64,000 nucleotides of DNA from Pseudoneurospora amorphoporcata (taxonomy: Eukaryota; Ascomycota; Sordariomycetes; Sordariales; Sordariaceae), in assembly GCA_033297205.1 (NCBI GenBank), contig MU859131.1, positions 91,119 through 155,118 on the forward strand. Reading direction: 5' to 3'. The notes beneath the pieces are model-generated. The model worked only from the letters and a program-made list of their open reading frames with translations. It was not told the DNA's origin and searched no databases. Every line of letters starts with the position of its first letter. The stretch's first letter is position 1. Both the position numbers and the translations under genes were made by a program. Positions 10,959-21,044 of this stretch are shown here, piece after piece.

Positions 10959-12971
10959 ATGCACATATATAGCAAGCCACACGGTACCCGCCAAGGCCTG
11001 GCCGGCTCTGAGAACTCGCTCCTCCACGACGAAGACGATGCCCGGCCAGTGATCCCGGAGCAGCCTGCCAGACAGACTTCCTTACCCCTTCAGGTACAAC
11101 CTCGTCAAGGTCCTAACCAAGGCCCTCAACAACCCCGTACTCCCTCCTTCTCCTTTCCTGCATCCTCCCCATCTCTGCCTCCTCTATCCCGTCCGGCAGC
11201 TCCTTTATCCCCTCGTCTGTCCAGGACTCCCCCTTCTTCAGACACTGGCACCGTTGTTGGTGGGCGATCCCGTAAGAAGAGACAGCGTCCCGGGTCAATT
11301 CCGGTCTTGTTTCCGCGCTTCTTTCTTCAGCCTAGGCAGACTGCAGTCTCCGTTATTGCTTCCACCGCCGAGGGCGAGTCCTTCCCGCTCGATGACACTT
11401 CGGCCCGCCAGAAACTGGCAAGCACATGTCCGACCGCCTCACCCAGTAACCATCACTACGCCAAAAGCACTGGGGCCGAAAGCAGGACCTACTCGAAACC
11501 CGTTCTGGTAAGGACTCGCAGCTCTATCGTACCTCAATACCGACGGGGAACTAGCAGTCTCGCAGACTCTAGCCGTGTTCCTCCATCTCAGTCTCCGGAT
11601 CTTGAGGCTGGTCCTCGCAGTGGACAGACTGACCTTGGTACGGAGACCAGCAACCAAAACGCAGGATCTCACTCTCACAGTAATCAGGATGCGAACGGGA
11701 GGAAGACAAGGAACAAGATGTCGACATCAGACCAGCCTGAAAATGGACTCAGCTCTCTGCCTTTACTGTGGGAGCGACGGTCAACATCGTCTCGTCCGAT
11801 CGTTGTCAGGTCTAGGAATGGAAAGCCCAAAAAACTACCGCCAATGGACGCCTTCTCGTTCAAAAGCTTCATGGCCGAAATGGATGCCCAGGGTGGCAAT
11901 AATATAGGAGCCGACCTTGACCGTATTGCCGAGATATGTGCACGATCCCGGTACTCGCTGAGTAACCAGTACGAGGTTCACATGGCACCCCACGGCTCAG
12001 GTGCTTCCCTCGTCTCCCCGACGGGCGGACCGCCGGCACCTTCCTCGGGCGCAGTGTCGAGGCGGAGGGACAGTGGCTCCTACACTTCGGGCCAAAGTAC
12101 CAGAGCAGGTCCTACATTGCAGGCGATTCTCCCTGATGAAGAGGAAAGTGGTGCCCGAAGGAGGCGGAGAGGGCTAGGAACCGGAGGGAGGAGGACCAAG
12201 AGTATTGCCTACGGGCGTTTGGAGACGATCATGTCCTCTAGTCGCTCATCAGAAGAGGACAAATCATCGAAAAAGTCAGTCGCTGAAATAGCGGGAGAAG
12301 TTCGTGGAAGGATCGAAAAACGGCACAGTAACTTGGGATTTTCCGCTCCCGATACAGGATCACGCACTGCTACCACTTCGAATCATCACAATGAGCATAC
12401 AGCGAGTGGCCATGGCTTGGACGTGGATGGTAGCCACCAAAAGTCAGGGGAAGTCGCCACGGCCTCAATAGCAGCAAAGCTGGCAAGGAAAAGGTCAGCA
12501 TCCTTCGCTACGGCAGTCATGGACAGTCACAGCAGAAGCAGCGCCGGACAACTCCAGCGGTATGAGAGTACTTATGCACTAGTCAGCGAGCCAGCCCTTC
12601 CGCAGACATCCGACAGCCATCTGGGAGTAAGGACCGCAGCCGCTCCATCCGCCGTTAGCGACAACTCCATCGTCACCAGGCCCTCGAATCTTACGCGCTC
12701 TGTCAGTGATGTGCCATACCGGACTTCGAGGAGGAAGGAGTATGGGGCTGCCTCTTCGTCTGCTTTGGCGAGGGCGAGCTGGAATGCGTGGATCCCTTGG
12801 AAGGGGGGCAATGGTGCCGGATCGCAACAACAGCAGCAGCAGCAGCATGAGCAGGTTGTGAGGAGTGAGGCGGAGGAGTTGACGCCAACAATGAGTGCAG
12901 GTATGACTGAACCTCGGAGAACGGTCAGTCATGCCGAAGGAAGTTTGAGGCGGATCCTTGGGTCTCGGTGA
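10959..12971 (+). CDS. Hypothetical disordered Ser/Arg-rich protein, 670 aa
   Basis: A single open frame from an ATG, with no intron needed. I do not recognise a named family. The product is mostly low-complexity and basic, rich in Ser, Pro, Arg and Gln, with a Gln run near residue 625. One stretch looks folded or conserved, about residues 298-345: DAFSFKSFMAEMDAQGG, then a short acidic helix and ARSRYSLSNQYEVHMAPHG. This style is typical of ascomycete proteins conserved only across Sordariomycetes. Basic clusters such as RRRRRGLGTGGRRTKS could be nuclear signals, which is inference. The start sits in a weak context (ATAATGC), and a start in an upstream exon cannot be excluded. Coding is supported by frame length and Ser/Pro-type composition. 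Confidence 0.7.
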   Translation: MHIYSKPHGTRQGLAGSENSLLHDEDDARPVIPEQPARQTSLPLQVQPRQGPNQGPQQPRTPSFSFPASSPSLPPLSRPAAPLSPRLSRTPPSSDTGTVVGGRSRKKRQRPGSIPVLFPRFFLQPRQTAVSVIASTAEGESFPLDDTSARQKLASTCPTASPSNHHYAKSTGAESRTYSKPVLVRTRSSIVPQYRRGTSSLADSSRVPPSQSPDLEAGPRSGQTDLGTETSNQNAGSHSHSNQDANGRKTRNKMSTSDQPENGLSSLPLLWERRSTSSRPIVVRSRNGKPKKLPPMDAFSFKSFMAEMDAQGGNNIGADLDRIAEICARSRYSLSNQYEVHMAPHGSGASLVSPTGGPPAPSSGAVSRRRDSGSYTSGQSTRAGPTLQAILPDEEESGARRRRRGLGTGGRRTKSIAYGRLETIMSSSRSSEEDKSSKKSVAEIAGEVRGRIEKRHSNLGFSAPDTGSRTATTSNHHNEHTASGHGLDVDGSHQKSGEVATASIAAKLARKRSASFATAVMDSHSRSSAGQLQRYESTYALVSEPALPQTSDSHLGVRTAAAPSAVSDNSIVTRPSNLTRSVSDVPYRTSRRKEYGAASSSALARASWNAWIPWKGGNGAGSQQQQQQQHEQVVRSEAEELTPTMSAGMTEPRRTVSHAEGSLRRILGSR

Positions 12972-13557
12972 GATGACAGTTGGTTCATCCCTATGGACGG
13001 GGAATTTTGTTTGGGATACATGATAGCTTAATGGGAGTTAAGGTCTACGGGAACAGTCAGTGTGGCCATCTGATTTTGTGCTAACGAAGTGATGATAAAC
13101 GATTTATAATGGTTCAAAAAGAGCGATATATGATGGATGTATTTACCTACATAGACATGGACTGGGAGGGAAAGCGACGAAAAGTTCTATGGACGGATCT
13201 TATTCTAGTCTATCTAGAGTTGATTGAGGCTGTAACACAAATTCGGTATTATGAGCTTTCCAACCTTTGACGAACTAAACGCCCAGCTCCTGAAAACTAC
13301 CTAGTCCATGAAGCAATAACTTGCAAGTATGAAACAGCCCCTTGAGGCATAAGGCAATCATATACTTTTCCATTCTTCCATATCCCCACCTCCCTCTGCA
13401 GGGCACATCACTCCATCCCATCATCGCTCCTTCCTACCATCACTCCTTCCCCCGACAAAGTATTCAAGTCCGAGACCCACTATGTGCGCCCCTGATGATC
13501 AACTGAAACCAACAACCTCACAAAAGCCTGAGCTTCCCAGACACTACTCACCCACAA
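12972..13557. other. Convergent intergenic spacer
   Basis: The region lies between the 3' ends of the 670-aa gene (+) and the F-box-like gene (-), so it should hold both 3' UTRs and polyadenylation sites. No coding pattern is seen. Confidence 0.5.
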
Positions 13558-16500
13558 CTACCACTGCCGATACCACCTCCTCAACTCCCTCTCCCTCCAA
13601 TCCTTATACCCCTTAGTCGCCTCAATCGTCTTCTCCACCCGTTTTCTTAACTCCTCAGGACCAATCTCGTGCGCATTGTCGAGGAGATCCGGATCCAGCC
13701 TGGCTGCTTCGCTCAAAAGGTCGTTCTGGTGCTGCATGTCGAGCCAGCCGCGCCAGTCGAACTCGTGGTCTGGGTCGCAGTGGTAGTGGTACGTTTCGGA
13801 GGGGTAGGGGAGGTCGGGGTTGTGAGGGTTCGGGGCGGGATTGGGGGTGGGTCGGTTAGGGACATTGAGGGCGATGTTGGGTTGGTTGTGAGAGTTGAGG
13901 TTGTGAGGGTTAGACTGGTTGATGGTGATATTGGGGATGGGTTGGTTGATGGTGTTGTTGGGGGTAAAGTAAGGGGAGGGAGGAATGGTGCTGGGGCCTG
14001 CCACGTTGGTAGGGTTGGGATTGTGAAGGCCTCCGAAGTTGGGGGGGCTGTGAAAACTGAAGTTGGGAGTCATGGGGGTGTGAATGAAGGTGAAGTCGGT
14101 GGTGATGAGGTCGCTGAAGTCGTCGACGGGGTCGGCGCCATGGTCCTCCTCCGTGTCATCCGTGTCCTCCGTGTTCTCATCCGTGTCCTCTTCATCCTCT
14201 TCGTCCTCCTCATCCTTCATGTCCTCCGCGTCCTCCATGTCCTTCATTTCCTGCCAGGCTTCTCTGTCCTCCTCGATGTCCATGTCCATGCCCAGAGGTA
14301 CCGGCATCTCGATGGGCGGTTCCTGGACACTATGATGGGCTTGACCATTCAAGCCGCCACCGCCACCTTCGTTGGGCGGCATGCGAAGCATCCAGCCGTG
14401 ATTAACAGTTTCCTCAAGCTGTGCAGTAATCTGCTCGTCTTCCAACTCGGCAACTTCATCGTCGGGCATGGCGTCGGCGGAAGGGTCAAGGTCGCCGGTG
14501 TCAAGCTTGGCTCTGTTGAGGGATACTGCGGCCTTGAGAAGGTACTCAGCTCGGACCTCTGGTAGTTCGGCTTGTTCTGGGTGTACCGGCACCACCCAGG
14601 CGTGACGACGGCCATCATGGGCCATGAGGAAGGCCTGATATGCCGCGGGTGTGGGGTTGCGAGGAGCAACGGGAACACATCTTCTGTGAGCGGGATCTTT
14701 GCCAGCAATTTTGTGCAGTTTGTCAGCGGCAACCTGTGACCAGGCTTTGTCTTGCTCTTGCTTTTCATCGTTGCTCTCGGCCATGCTGTCGAACACCTGC
14801 TTGGCCATGAGGAGTGACTTGCCGAGCTGGCCACGAGCCTTGTCTTGTCGGATGAGAGTCAACTGGTCGGGTACCGGGCGGTCCGGACCTAATCCCTCCA
14901 TGTACTTCGCGCATGCCTCCCAGTCATCGTCATCGAAATCGTCCTCCTCGTCGGAAGGAAATGTGTCGTCGGGCATCGGAACACGGCTGTCGAACTCAAG
15001 TCCGTCAATGCCATACTCTTCGTGACTTCCCTCCTCCTTCTCCACGGCATAGTCATACAACGTCTCCTCCAAGTCTGCAAGGGCCACGTCCAAGTCACCT
15101 TCCACATATCTTAGCTTCTTCTCCTCCTTGATCTCCTCTTCCTCAGCAGCCAAGATGTCCTCCTTCTCTTCCTCGGTCAACGTCTTCCACCTCGCCTTCC
15201 TCGCATGCTTAGGCTGCCACATGCCTCTCTCAAAGGGGACATTCCCGCAACCGCCATGGGCCTTGCGATGCTTCATGATCTCCCAGCTCGAATCGGCGGG
15301 CAGGTCAAACTCGTCATCACTCATGTACAACTCATCCAAGCTCGGCACCAGTGGCCGCCCCGTGTTGAAGTCCACATGACCATAAAGCATCATCCTCTCT
15401 GCCCGTAAATGTAGCGGTAACCCCCTCTTGTACGCCTCCCAGTTAACCATCTGATCCGGGCGCATCAAGTGTCTGATGCCGCGCCCCCAGCCCTCGACAT
15501 GCACCATCCCCATCTCGTTAGGCGGTACGCCGTTGATGGGATGTCCGTCAAGAACCTGCAAAAGCGTCGGACGAACATCGTACCGCGTCTTCATCTCCAC
15601 GATCTCCTGCTCAGTCTGGTACTTCTTGCGCCGCAGGAACTCCCAAAGCGGCGTGAACCCCTTTTGTCCAAGAAACAGCTTGGCGAGCGCGGTGGATTTG
15701 GGGCCGAAGACGGGGTCGGCGAAGAGCATGTAGAGCTTGATGAAGAAGAGGCGGGCCCGGTAGAGGTCCTCGTCGGTGAAGAGCGTCTTGGACCTAATCA
15801 GGTGGGCGCGCCCCTGGCAAGAGGCTATGTCCATTAGCAGCCAGAGCTTCTTGAGGGTCTTGTGGGTGTCGGGAGGGGTGCGGTGGCCGTGACGGGCGAG
15901 GACGGCGAGGATGTCACGGACTTTGATCTCGCGGTCGACGACCATCTGGAACCAGATGAGGGAAGGGACCTTGCGGATATTGTTGGCTTGCTGCGGGTCA
16001 GCGGGTGGAAAAGGGTTGACTGGACCGGCTTGCTCATTTCCGTGCTGGTGCTCGTACACAGCCTGGTTGGGAGCCTCCTGGTTGAAATACCGAATATCAC
16101 GGTGAGTATTGGGATCTCTGCCGGAGGGGTCGTCGATAAAATACTGGTAGTAGAGTTGGTGGCAGAAGATGCGAGCCGAGGATGGCGCCATGTGGTCTGT
16201 CCAGAGAAGGATGGTGCTCTGGAGGTTTGCGTTGACAAGATCGTGGAAGGATTTCGACACGCTGTAGAGGTTGATGATGTCGATGGGGCGCAGGTGCTTA
16301 CAGACCTCTAAAAGAAGCTGAAAGTCGGTCATCAAAGAGCCAAAGAGGTCAAAGGTGCTCGTGCTCGCGCTGGACGTCGTCGCTGCCTCCGGAGAAGGCT
16401 CCTCATTGAGAGCTTTCCATTCTTTGGCGGTCTCATTGATTGCTAGGGCACGCTGGTGCCAGTGTCGATAAAGAAGAGCGGCCTGCCGGTGGTTTAGTCC

Positions 16501-16929
16501 GTTCAAGCCACCGTTGTTGGCGAACTCTTCCCAGAGACTATTGACCACTTCATCTTGCTCGATTTTGCTTGGGTAGACACGAAGGTTGAGGTTGAGGGTA
16601 TTGGTGTTGCTGCTACCAGAAGCAGGGTCGCGAGAGGATGCGGCGCGATCAGAGAATAGCTTGTGGGCAGTAGAGCCGGCTCTGGCTCTATTGATTCTTG
16701 ATTTTGGCCTGAGGATCTCCCGCTCGATTAGATTGACGTCAGGCACTATACCTCTTTGCTCGATTTCCTCGATAGTGGCGTTTGCGCGAGCGGCTTGACC
16801 CGCCTCGTAGCGGTGCTGAGCATCACTTCCGGAATTGTTAAAGTTGAGTGATGCAAGTCCGGGCAAAGGGTTTGAGACGGCTCTCACTTTGCGCTCTCCT
16901 TGCTCGCCGGGCACTTGTAGGTCCGACAT
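13558..16929 (-). CDS. F-box-like protein with acidic and Asn/Pro-rich tail, 1123 aa
   Basis: One intronless frame. Residues about 195-245 (LFGSLMTDFQLLLEVCKHLRPIDIINLYSVSKSF...) resemble an F-box: Leu-rich helix, 'LRPIDIINLYSVSKSFHDLV', then a helix with TILLWTDHM. F-box proteins are substrate adaptors of SCF ubiquitin ligases. The middle (about 300-600) is probably helical and has Trp-rich lines such as LWEFLRRKKYQ. Residues about 590-670 are Glu/Asp-rich, and about 870-930 form an almost pure D/E/T run. After that comes an Asn/Pro-rich, probably disordered segment, and the protein ends in a basic Trp-containing helix (YKDWRERELRRWYRQW). No recognisable C-terminal substrate domain (LRR, WD40) is present. 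The F-box call is a weak motif match; coding itself is certain. Confidence 0.8.
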   Translation of the reverse strand: MSDLQVPGEQGERKVRAVSNPLPGLASLNFNNSGSDAQHRYEAGQAARANATIEEIEQRGIVPDVNLIEREILRPKSRINRARAGSTAHKLFSDRAASSRDPASGSSNTNTLNLNLRVYPSKIEQDEVVNSLWEEFANNGGLNGLNHRQAALLYRHWHQRALAINETAKEWKALNEEPSPEAATTSSASTSTFDLFGSLMTDFQLLLEVCKHLRPIDIINLYSVSKSFHDLVNANLQSTILLWTDHMAPSSARIFCHQLYYQYFIDDPSGRDPNTHRDIRYFNQEAPNQAVYEHQHGNEQAGPVNPFPPADPQQANNIRKVPSLIWFQMVVDREIKVRDILAVLARHGHRTPPDTHKTLKKLWLLMDIASCQGRAHLIRSKTLFTDEDLYRARLFFIKLYMLFADPVFGPKSTALAKLFLGQKGFTPLWEFLRRKKYQTEQEIVEMKTRYDVRPTLLQVLDGHPINGVPPNEMGMVHVEGWGRGIRHLMRPDQMVNWEAYKRGLPLHLRAERMMLYGHVDFNTGRPLVPSLDELYMSDDEFDLPADSSWEIMKHRKAHGGCGNVPFERGMWQPKHARKARWKTLTEEEKEDILAAEEEEIKEEKKLRYVEGDLDVALADLEETLYDYAVEKEEGSHEEYGIDGLEFDSRVPMPDDTFPSDEEDDFDDDDWEACAKYMEGLGPDRPVPDQLTLIRQDKARGQLGKSLLMAKQVFDSMAESNDEKQEQDKAWSQVAADKLHKIAGKDPAHRRCVPVAPRNPTPAAYQAFLMAHDGRRHAWVVPVHPEQAELPEVRAEYLLKAAVSLNRAKLDTGDLDPSADAMPDDEVAELEDEQITAQLEETVNHGWMLRMPPNEGGGGGLNGQAHHSVQEPPIEMPVPLGMDMDIEEDREAWQEMKDMEDAEDMKDEEDEEDEEDTDENTEDTDDTEEDHGADPVDDFSDLITTDFTFIHTPMTPNFSFHSPPNFGGLHNPNPTNVAGPSTIPPSPYFTPNNTINQPIPNITINQSNPHNLNSHNQPNIALNVPNRPTPNPAPNPHNPDLPYPSETYHYHCDPDHEFDWRGWLDMQHQNDLLSEAARLDPDLLDNAHEIGPEELRKRVEKTIEATKGYKDWRERELRRWYRQW

Positions 16930-17724
16930 GTTTCCGGTGACTTGCGTGCTGCGTAGTTAATTGCTTGCGCTTCCTGGTTTCTCAGATCATTGGAGTTGAA
17001 AAAAGGTGAAAGGAGACGGTCGGTGAGAGTTGGAATACAAGTTGCAAGATGGAAGAAGTGATGTGGGAATTGTTCTTGTCAACGGTCACTGGTTTTGTGC
17101 CGTTCGGTGAGTCGGGACCGCTCCTGTTCTGGGCTCAGTGAATGGACCTGTCAATGACAACAATAGGAAGGAACCCCATGGAAAAAGAAACATCAGATGA
17201 AAATAAAATTCGGAACAAGAATAATAGGAAGCAGGTTATGGGCCTTTCGTCTAAACTTCGGTAGTGTCCGCTCACATGGTCATGTGTAACCTTTGAACAG
17301 AAAGTTGCATACCTTCAAGGCTCTCGTAACAAGGAGACGACACGGGAAACAAGACTCCATGGGTTCAAGGCCTAAACTAGATGTAGTCCCAATCCAACAT
17401 TGGGACGGCGGGATGCTGTCACGCTGCAGTCAACAAGTCCGTGAAATGATGGATTCAGAAGCTTACATGCCTTTTCTCAAGCTTGCTTGTTCTATCTCTT
17501 CGCATACAACTCGTGGCTTGACGTGGTCGAGATTCCCGGAGCTCCCTCTGCCATGTCGTATCTTGGGACCAAGCCTGGTGCTGTCTGCCATCATTACTTT
17601 GCTGTGGTAAGCCTATCCTTCTTATCCAGCTCGAAATGCACTGTTGTTACCCGCTACGCCTAGAGAACCATCCATTTTCCCGCCACCGCCGTCATACAGC
17701 CATTGCCGTCATTCAGCAGCCCTA
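16930..17724. other. F-box gene promoter and downstream spacer
   Basis: Upstream of the minus-strand F-box-like gene and downstream of hat2 with its open extension. Nothing coding is convincing on either strand. Confidence 0.45.
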
Positions 17725-18135
17725 TTACTGCTTTTCTTTCTGCTGTGATTCTGCGCCAAATGTTGTGCGTGAGCGCGTCTTCCGGTGCCGTTCTGCGCCT
17801 GTCATTTGCGCCGCTCTCCTTGCCTCCTCCACCGTCCGCAAGTAGGACTCGTACACCGACATGCCTTTACTCTTGCCCCGTCCCTTTTGCTCAGAAGCAC
17901 TGGTGTCTTCCGAGTCATCGTCCCCATCCCTGTTGTCTCTGCCGTTTGTTGAATCTTGTAACCTCGAGCCCTCCTTGGGTGCTTCTTTACCTTTACCCTT
18001 TTCCGTCCTGGATCCAATGGTAGCGGCTTGCTCCGCGGACTTGTCATGCGCCTGTTGCTGTTCCTCTTGTTGTTGTTGTATTTCTAGAGTCTCGATCGAG
18101 GGCAACAGGACTTGGAAGGCCGAAGTTTCCTCATC
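17725..18135 (-). other. In-frame open extension beyond the hat2 stop
   Basis: Directly after the TAG stop of hat2 (18138-18136) the same frame stays open for 136 codons to a TAA at 17725. It opens DEETSAFQVLLPSIETLEI, then has Gln runs, an acidic Asp/Ser segment, and a basic end with YESYLRTVEEARRAAQ. The composition is protein-like and low in complexity. It has no ATG near its start; the first in-frame ATG falls late, before SVYESYL. Options are stop readthrough, an alternative intron ending at the CTAG that contains the stop, an unrelated downstream gene, or a chance open frame in a 3' UTR. I call no gene. Confidence 0.4.
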
Positions 18136-19545
18136 CTAGTGACTAGACTGCTTCGGTTTCGGGTCATCGAGCTCGGGAGTAGACATGTCCGCGGGCTCCT
18201 TGGAAACGATGCTGTTAGCCACCTTCCAGATCTGGAGCAGGTTATCCTCGGCAGCACTGCACACAAGCCAGGGGTCGTTGCGGTTCCAGCTGAAATCGGC
18301 CAGGTGGTTGGTGTGACCGCCGTGCATGAAGAGCAGCTCCGGGGGACCATCCTCAGCGTCATCTTGGGTTTGCTCGTCTCCGACACGGCTGATGTCCCAG
18401 AACAACAACCTCCTATCGTAACTACCACTGCCCAAAACGGCCGACTCGGTCGGGTGCCACTCAAGAGAGGTAACCGCATCCTGGTGGCCCTCCAAGGTGT
18501 GGACCTTGGACTTCATGTTCCTCATGTCCCAGATACCAATTGTCTTATCGGCGGAAGCAGTCGCGATGATCGTTTCCACCCGGGGATTAAATGCCAAAGC
18601 ATTGATGGCGTCACTATGACCGTTACGGGCGACAATAGCTGCCTTGTCGGTCTCCGGACGGCGGACGTCGAGAATCTGTAGAGTGAGATCGTCCGAGACG
18701 GTACCGATCCATGACTTGACCATGGGGTGATGTTGAACGTCGTTGACGATGTGGCTATGGTGCATGTACTTGCGAGAGTACTTGAGCTGCTTGCTGGTAC
18801 CCTGGTAGGTCTTGAGGTCCCACAGGAGGACGGTCTTGTCTTCGCTGCCTGTCGCAAGGCAGCCTTCCTCATGCGGGTTCCAATTCAAGCCGAAGCCTTC
18901 CTCCTTGTGGCCAATCAGCTCCAGTTGAGGGCTAGGAGTGCCGGAGGGCGTGATGCTGTGCTTTGTGCGGTCGAAGATCAAGACACGGCCGTCAACAGCA
19001 AGGGTGGCGATAATATCGGGGTTCTGGGGCTGGTAGCGGGCCTTGTTGACCTCACCAGGGTGGTCGATCTTCTGGGTGATCTTGAATCGAATGCACAAGG
19101 GCTCCCCGGAAGAGGCCTTGCTGCCATAGCCACCAATCTCGCCGCGTTCCTCGTCGTAGTCGCGGGGATTCAGCTCGACCATCTTAGGGATCTCGACTTC
19201 GGCAATCTGGAGGTGGTTGGGCTTGCCCTCAGCGGTATGGGTTCCGAGAAGCAGTCTGTGGACGGTATGGCTCTTGTCTTTGGGGTTCTTGACATCGGGG
19301 AACCATTGTGTCGTGAGGGTGGGCCACTCCAAGGCCGTGCTGAGCATCATGTCGTAGAGGAACGGGCTGTTCTTCTTCCAGATTTTGTACTCTTCGTTGA
19401 TCAGGCGCTGCTCGGCCTCGGCATCGTCCTCCTCCATGTTGACTGCGTCCTAATGTCAGCACTTTTGCACAGGTTGTTGGCAAGCTCGCAGCCCGAGCTT
19501 CATAAGCTTACCGTCAACATCGTCGACGATCTCGTCGCGCGCCAT
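18136..19545 (-). CDS. hat2: HAT-B/CAF-1 WD40 subunit (Hat2/RbAp48-like histone chaperone)
   Basis: Two exons on the minus strand, 19545-19512 and 19442-18136, give 446 aa. The 69-nt intron has a GTAAGC donor, a GCTGACAT branch site and a GCAG acceptor, and joins VDDVD to VNMEEDD. The N-terminal histone-H4-binding helix region (RLINEEYKIWKKNSPFLYD) and the seven-bladed WD40 propeller match the RbAp46/48, Msi1 and Hat2 family at its usual length. Family members escort H3-H4 in the type B histone acetyltransferase (with Hat1), in CAF-1 and in PRC2-like complexes. In Neurospora-like fungi one such protein may serve several of these. Blade motifs visible include EEGCLATGSEDKTVLLWDL and ADKTIGIWDM. 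It lies head to head with xrn1. Confidence 0.93.
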
Positions 19546-21044
19546 CTTGAATTCGTGGATGTAGTAAAGTCGATAACGTGATATTGGGTGGTCAGGAGTG
19601 ATTAAGGTTCTGGAGGTGGCCAAGTGTCGCTACTCGCGTTGCGCAGCTGTTGTGGGAGTTTTGCCTGGTGCTGGACGAGCCACCACAGATGAGAGAGCCG
19701 AGGCTACAGATATGGAAACAAGATCTCTTGAAAATGCGCGAGAATAGATGGATATGGTCGTTGAATGGGTAGTGTGATGTCAAGAAATAGTGCGAGAGAT
19801 ATCCTGTCAACGCAGTGCGCTAGTGTAACAAAAGTGATGAAAGTAACGGGACGGGAATCACCAAAAGGCGCAGGTTAAAGTGATTCTCCATGCGACAGAC
19901 GGCGTTTGCAGCGGTGGTTGAAGCGCTAGTAGGTAAACCACCGTCTCTAAACGCGACGCGACGGGACTTCCAATTAATTGAATTCTGCCACTCTCTTCCG
20001 CCTTTTCGGGCACTTTGAGGAACGCTGTTTCGTGGGGTTCAGTTCCGTTGGAGAGACGACGGCTGCTGCAGGGCGGATGGGACAAGGTTCCCGTCGTCAA
20101 GGTACTCGACAGAGCCTCAAGCCAGCACGGTCTTGATGTCACTCCTGCTGAGCCGAGCAGCTGGACGGGAGTGACGGACTGCGTATGGTCCGTGCTACAT
20201 TGCCCGCCCGAACAGCTTCACAATGGAAGTTCCGTCCCGCTCGTCGGGTCGAGGGGCTCGTCACTGCACCTTGTTCCCTTAGCGGGGACAGAGCTGACAG
20301 GGAGCCTGATGAGGTGGCGGGCACTCACGCCGGGGAGAGTCAGCCCGTGGGGCAATGGAGGCCAACTGGAAACTGTAGTGTGTCACAGGCTGAACAGCTG
20401 GCCCGGAGCCCAGGACACCTCCGCCGCCGGCGTCCCATCCACACTTCTGCTACCATGGATCTCGCCGCCTCTAGGTACCCGACCGACAGACCTTCCATTA
20501 CTTCCATTTTCCACTTTGTTGAATGTTGGTTTGTGGTTCCATCTCTCGCAGACATCACCACTTCTCTTACCATCTCTACCTTACACATAGGCCGCCACGC
20601 TTTAGGCCCCCTCGTCGGATTGTCCATCCTTTCGCTTTTGTTAGCAGTATAGTAGCTTCTTTTCCCCGACTGCCGCTGTCCGTCGCTCGAAAGACACGCC
20701 TCTTCCTCCCTTCCACAGACAGCATCTTCAGTCCTTTAGCTTTCCATACTGTTCTTCAAGAGGAAGCCTGGAAGCTTAGTTGGATCTTGCTACTTCGTCC
20801 TCCTTCGGTTCATTGCGCCATTGCGATCCCTAGAGTTTTCGCTACCTAAAAGCCCGGCCATTATTATTCAGCGCCGGCATCTGCACGACCAGCTTGTCGC
20901 CTCTCCTTCGCCCCTTGAAAGTAGCATATAGGTAGACTTAGTAACGTCTCCTGCGACCGCCCAGCGCGCCCCAACTTCAGACCTCCTTCGCAAACTTCTA
21001 GTTCTGTACACATCCAGTTCGGCGTCACACGCCAGTCAGCCAAC
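19546..21044. other. Shared hat2/xrn1 upstream region
   Basis: About 1.5 kb between two divergent genes, so it must hold both promoters and 5' leaders. CT-rich stretches on the plus strand from about 20500 to 21040 look like the xrn1 leader. Open frames here lack protein character. Confidence 0.5.

Noticed and set aside
13669..14565. 298-codon plus-strand frame opposite the F-box-like gene
   Set aside because: Val/Gly-rich mirror of the Asn/Pro and acidic tail; the minus-strand frame is far longer.
17802..18047. 81-codon minus-strand ATG frame overlapping the hat2 extension
   Set aside because: Out of frame with hat2, basic low-complexity, no family; chance frame.
18727..19581. 284-codon plus-strand frame opposite hat2
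   Set aside because: It is a mirror of the codon bias in the hat2 WD40 exon; the minus-strand frame has clear homology.
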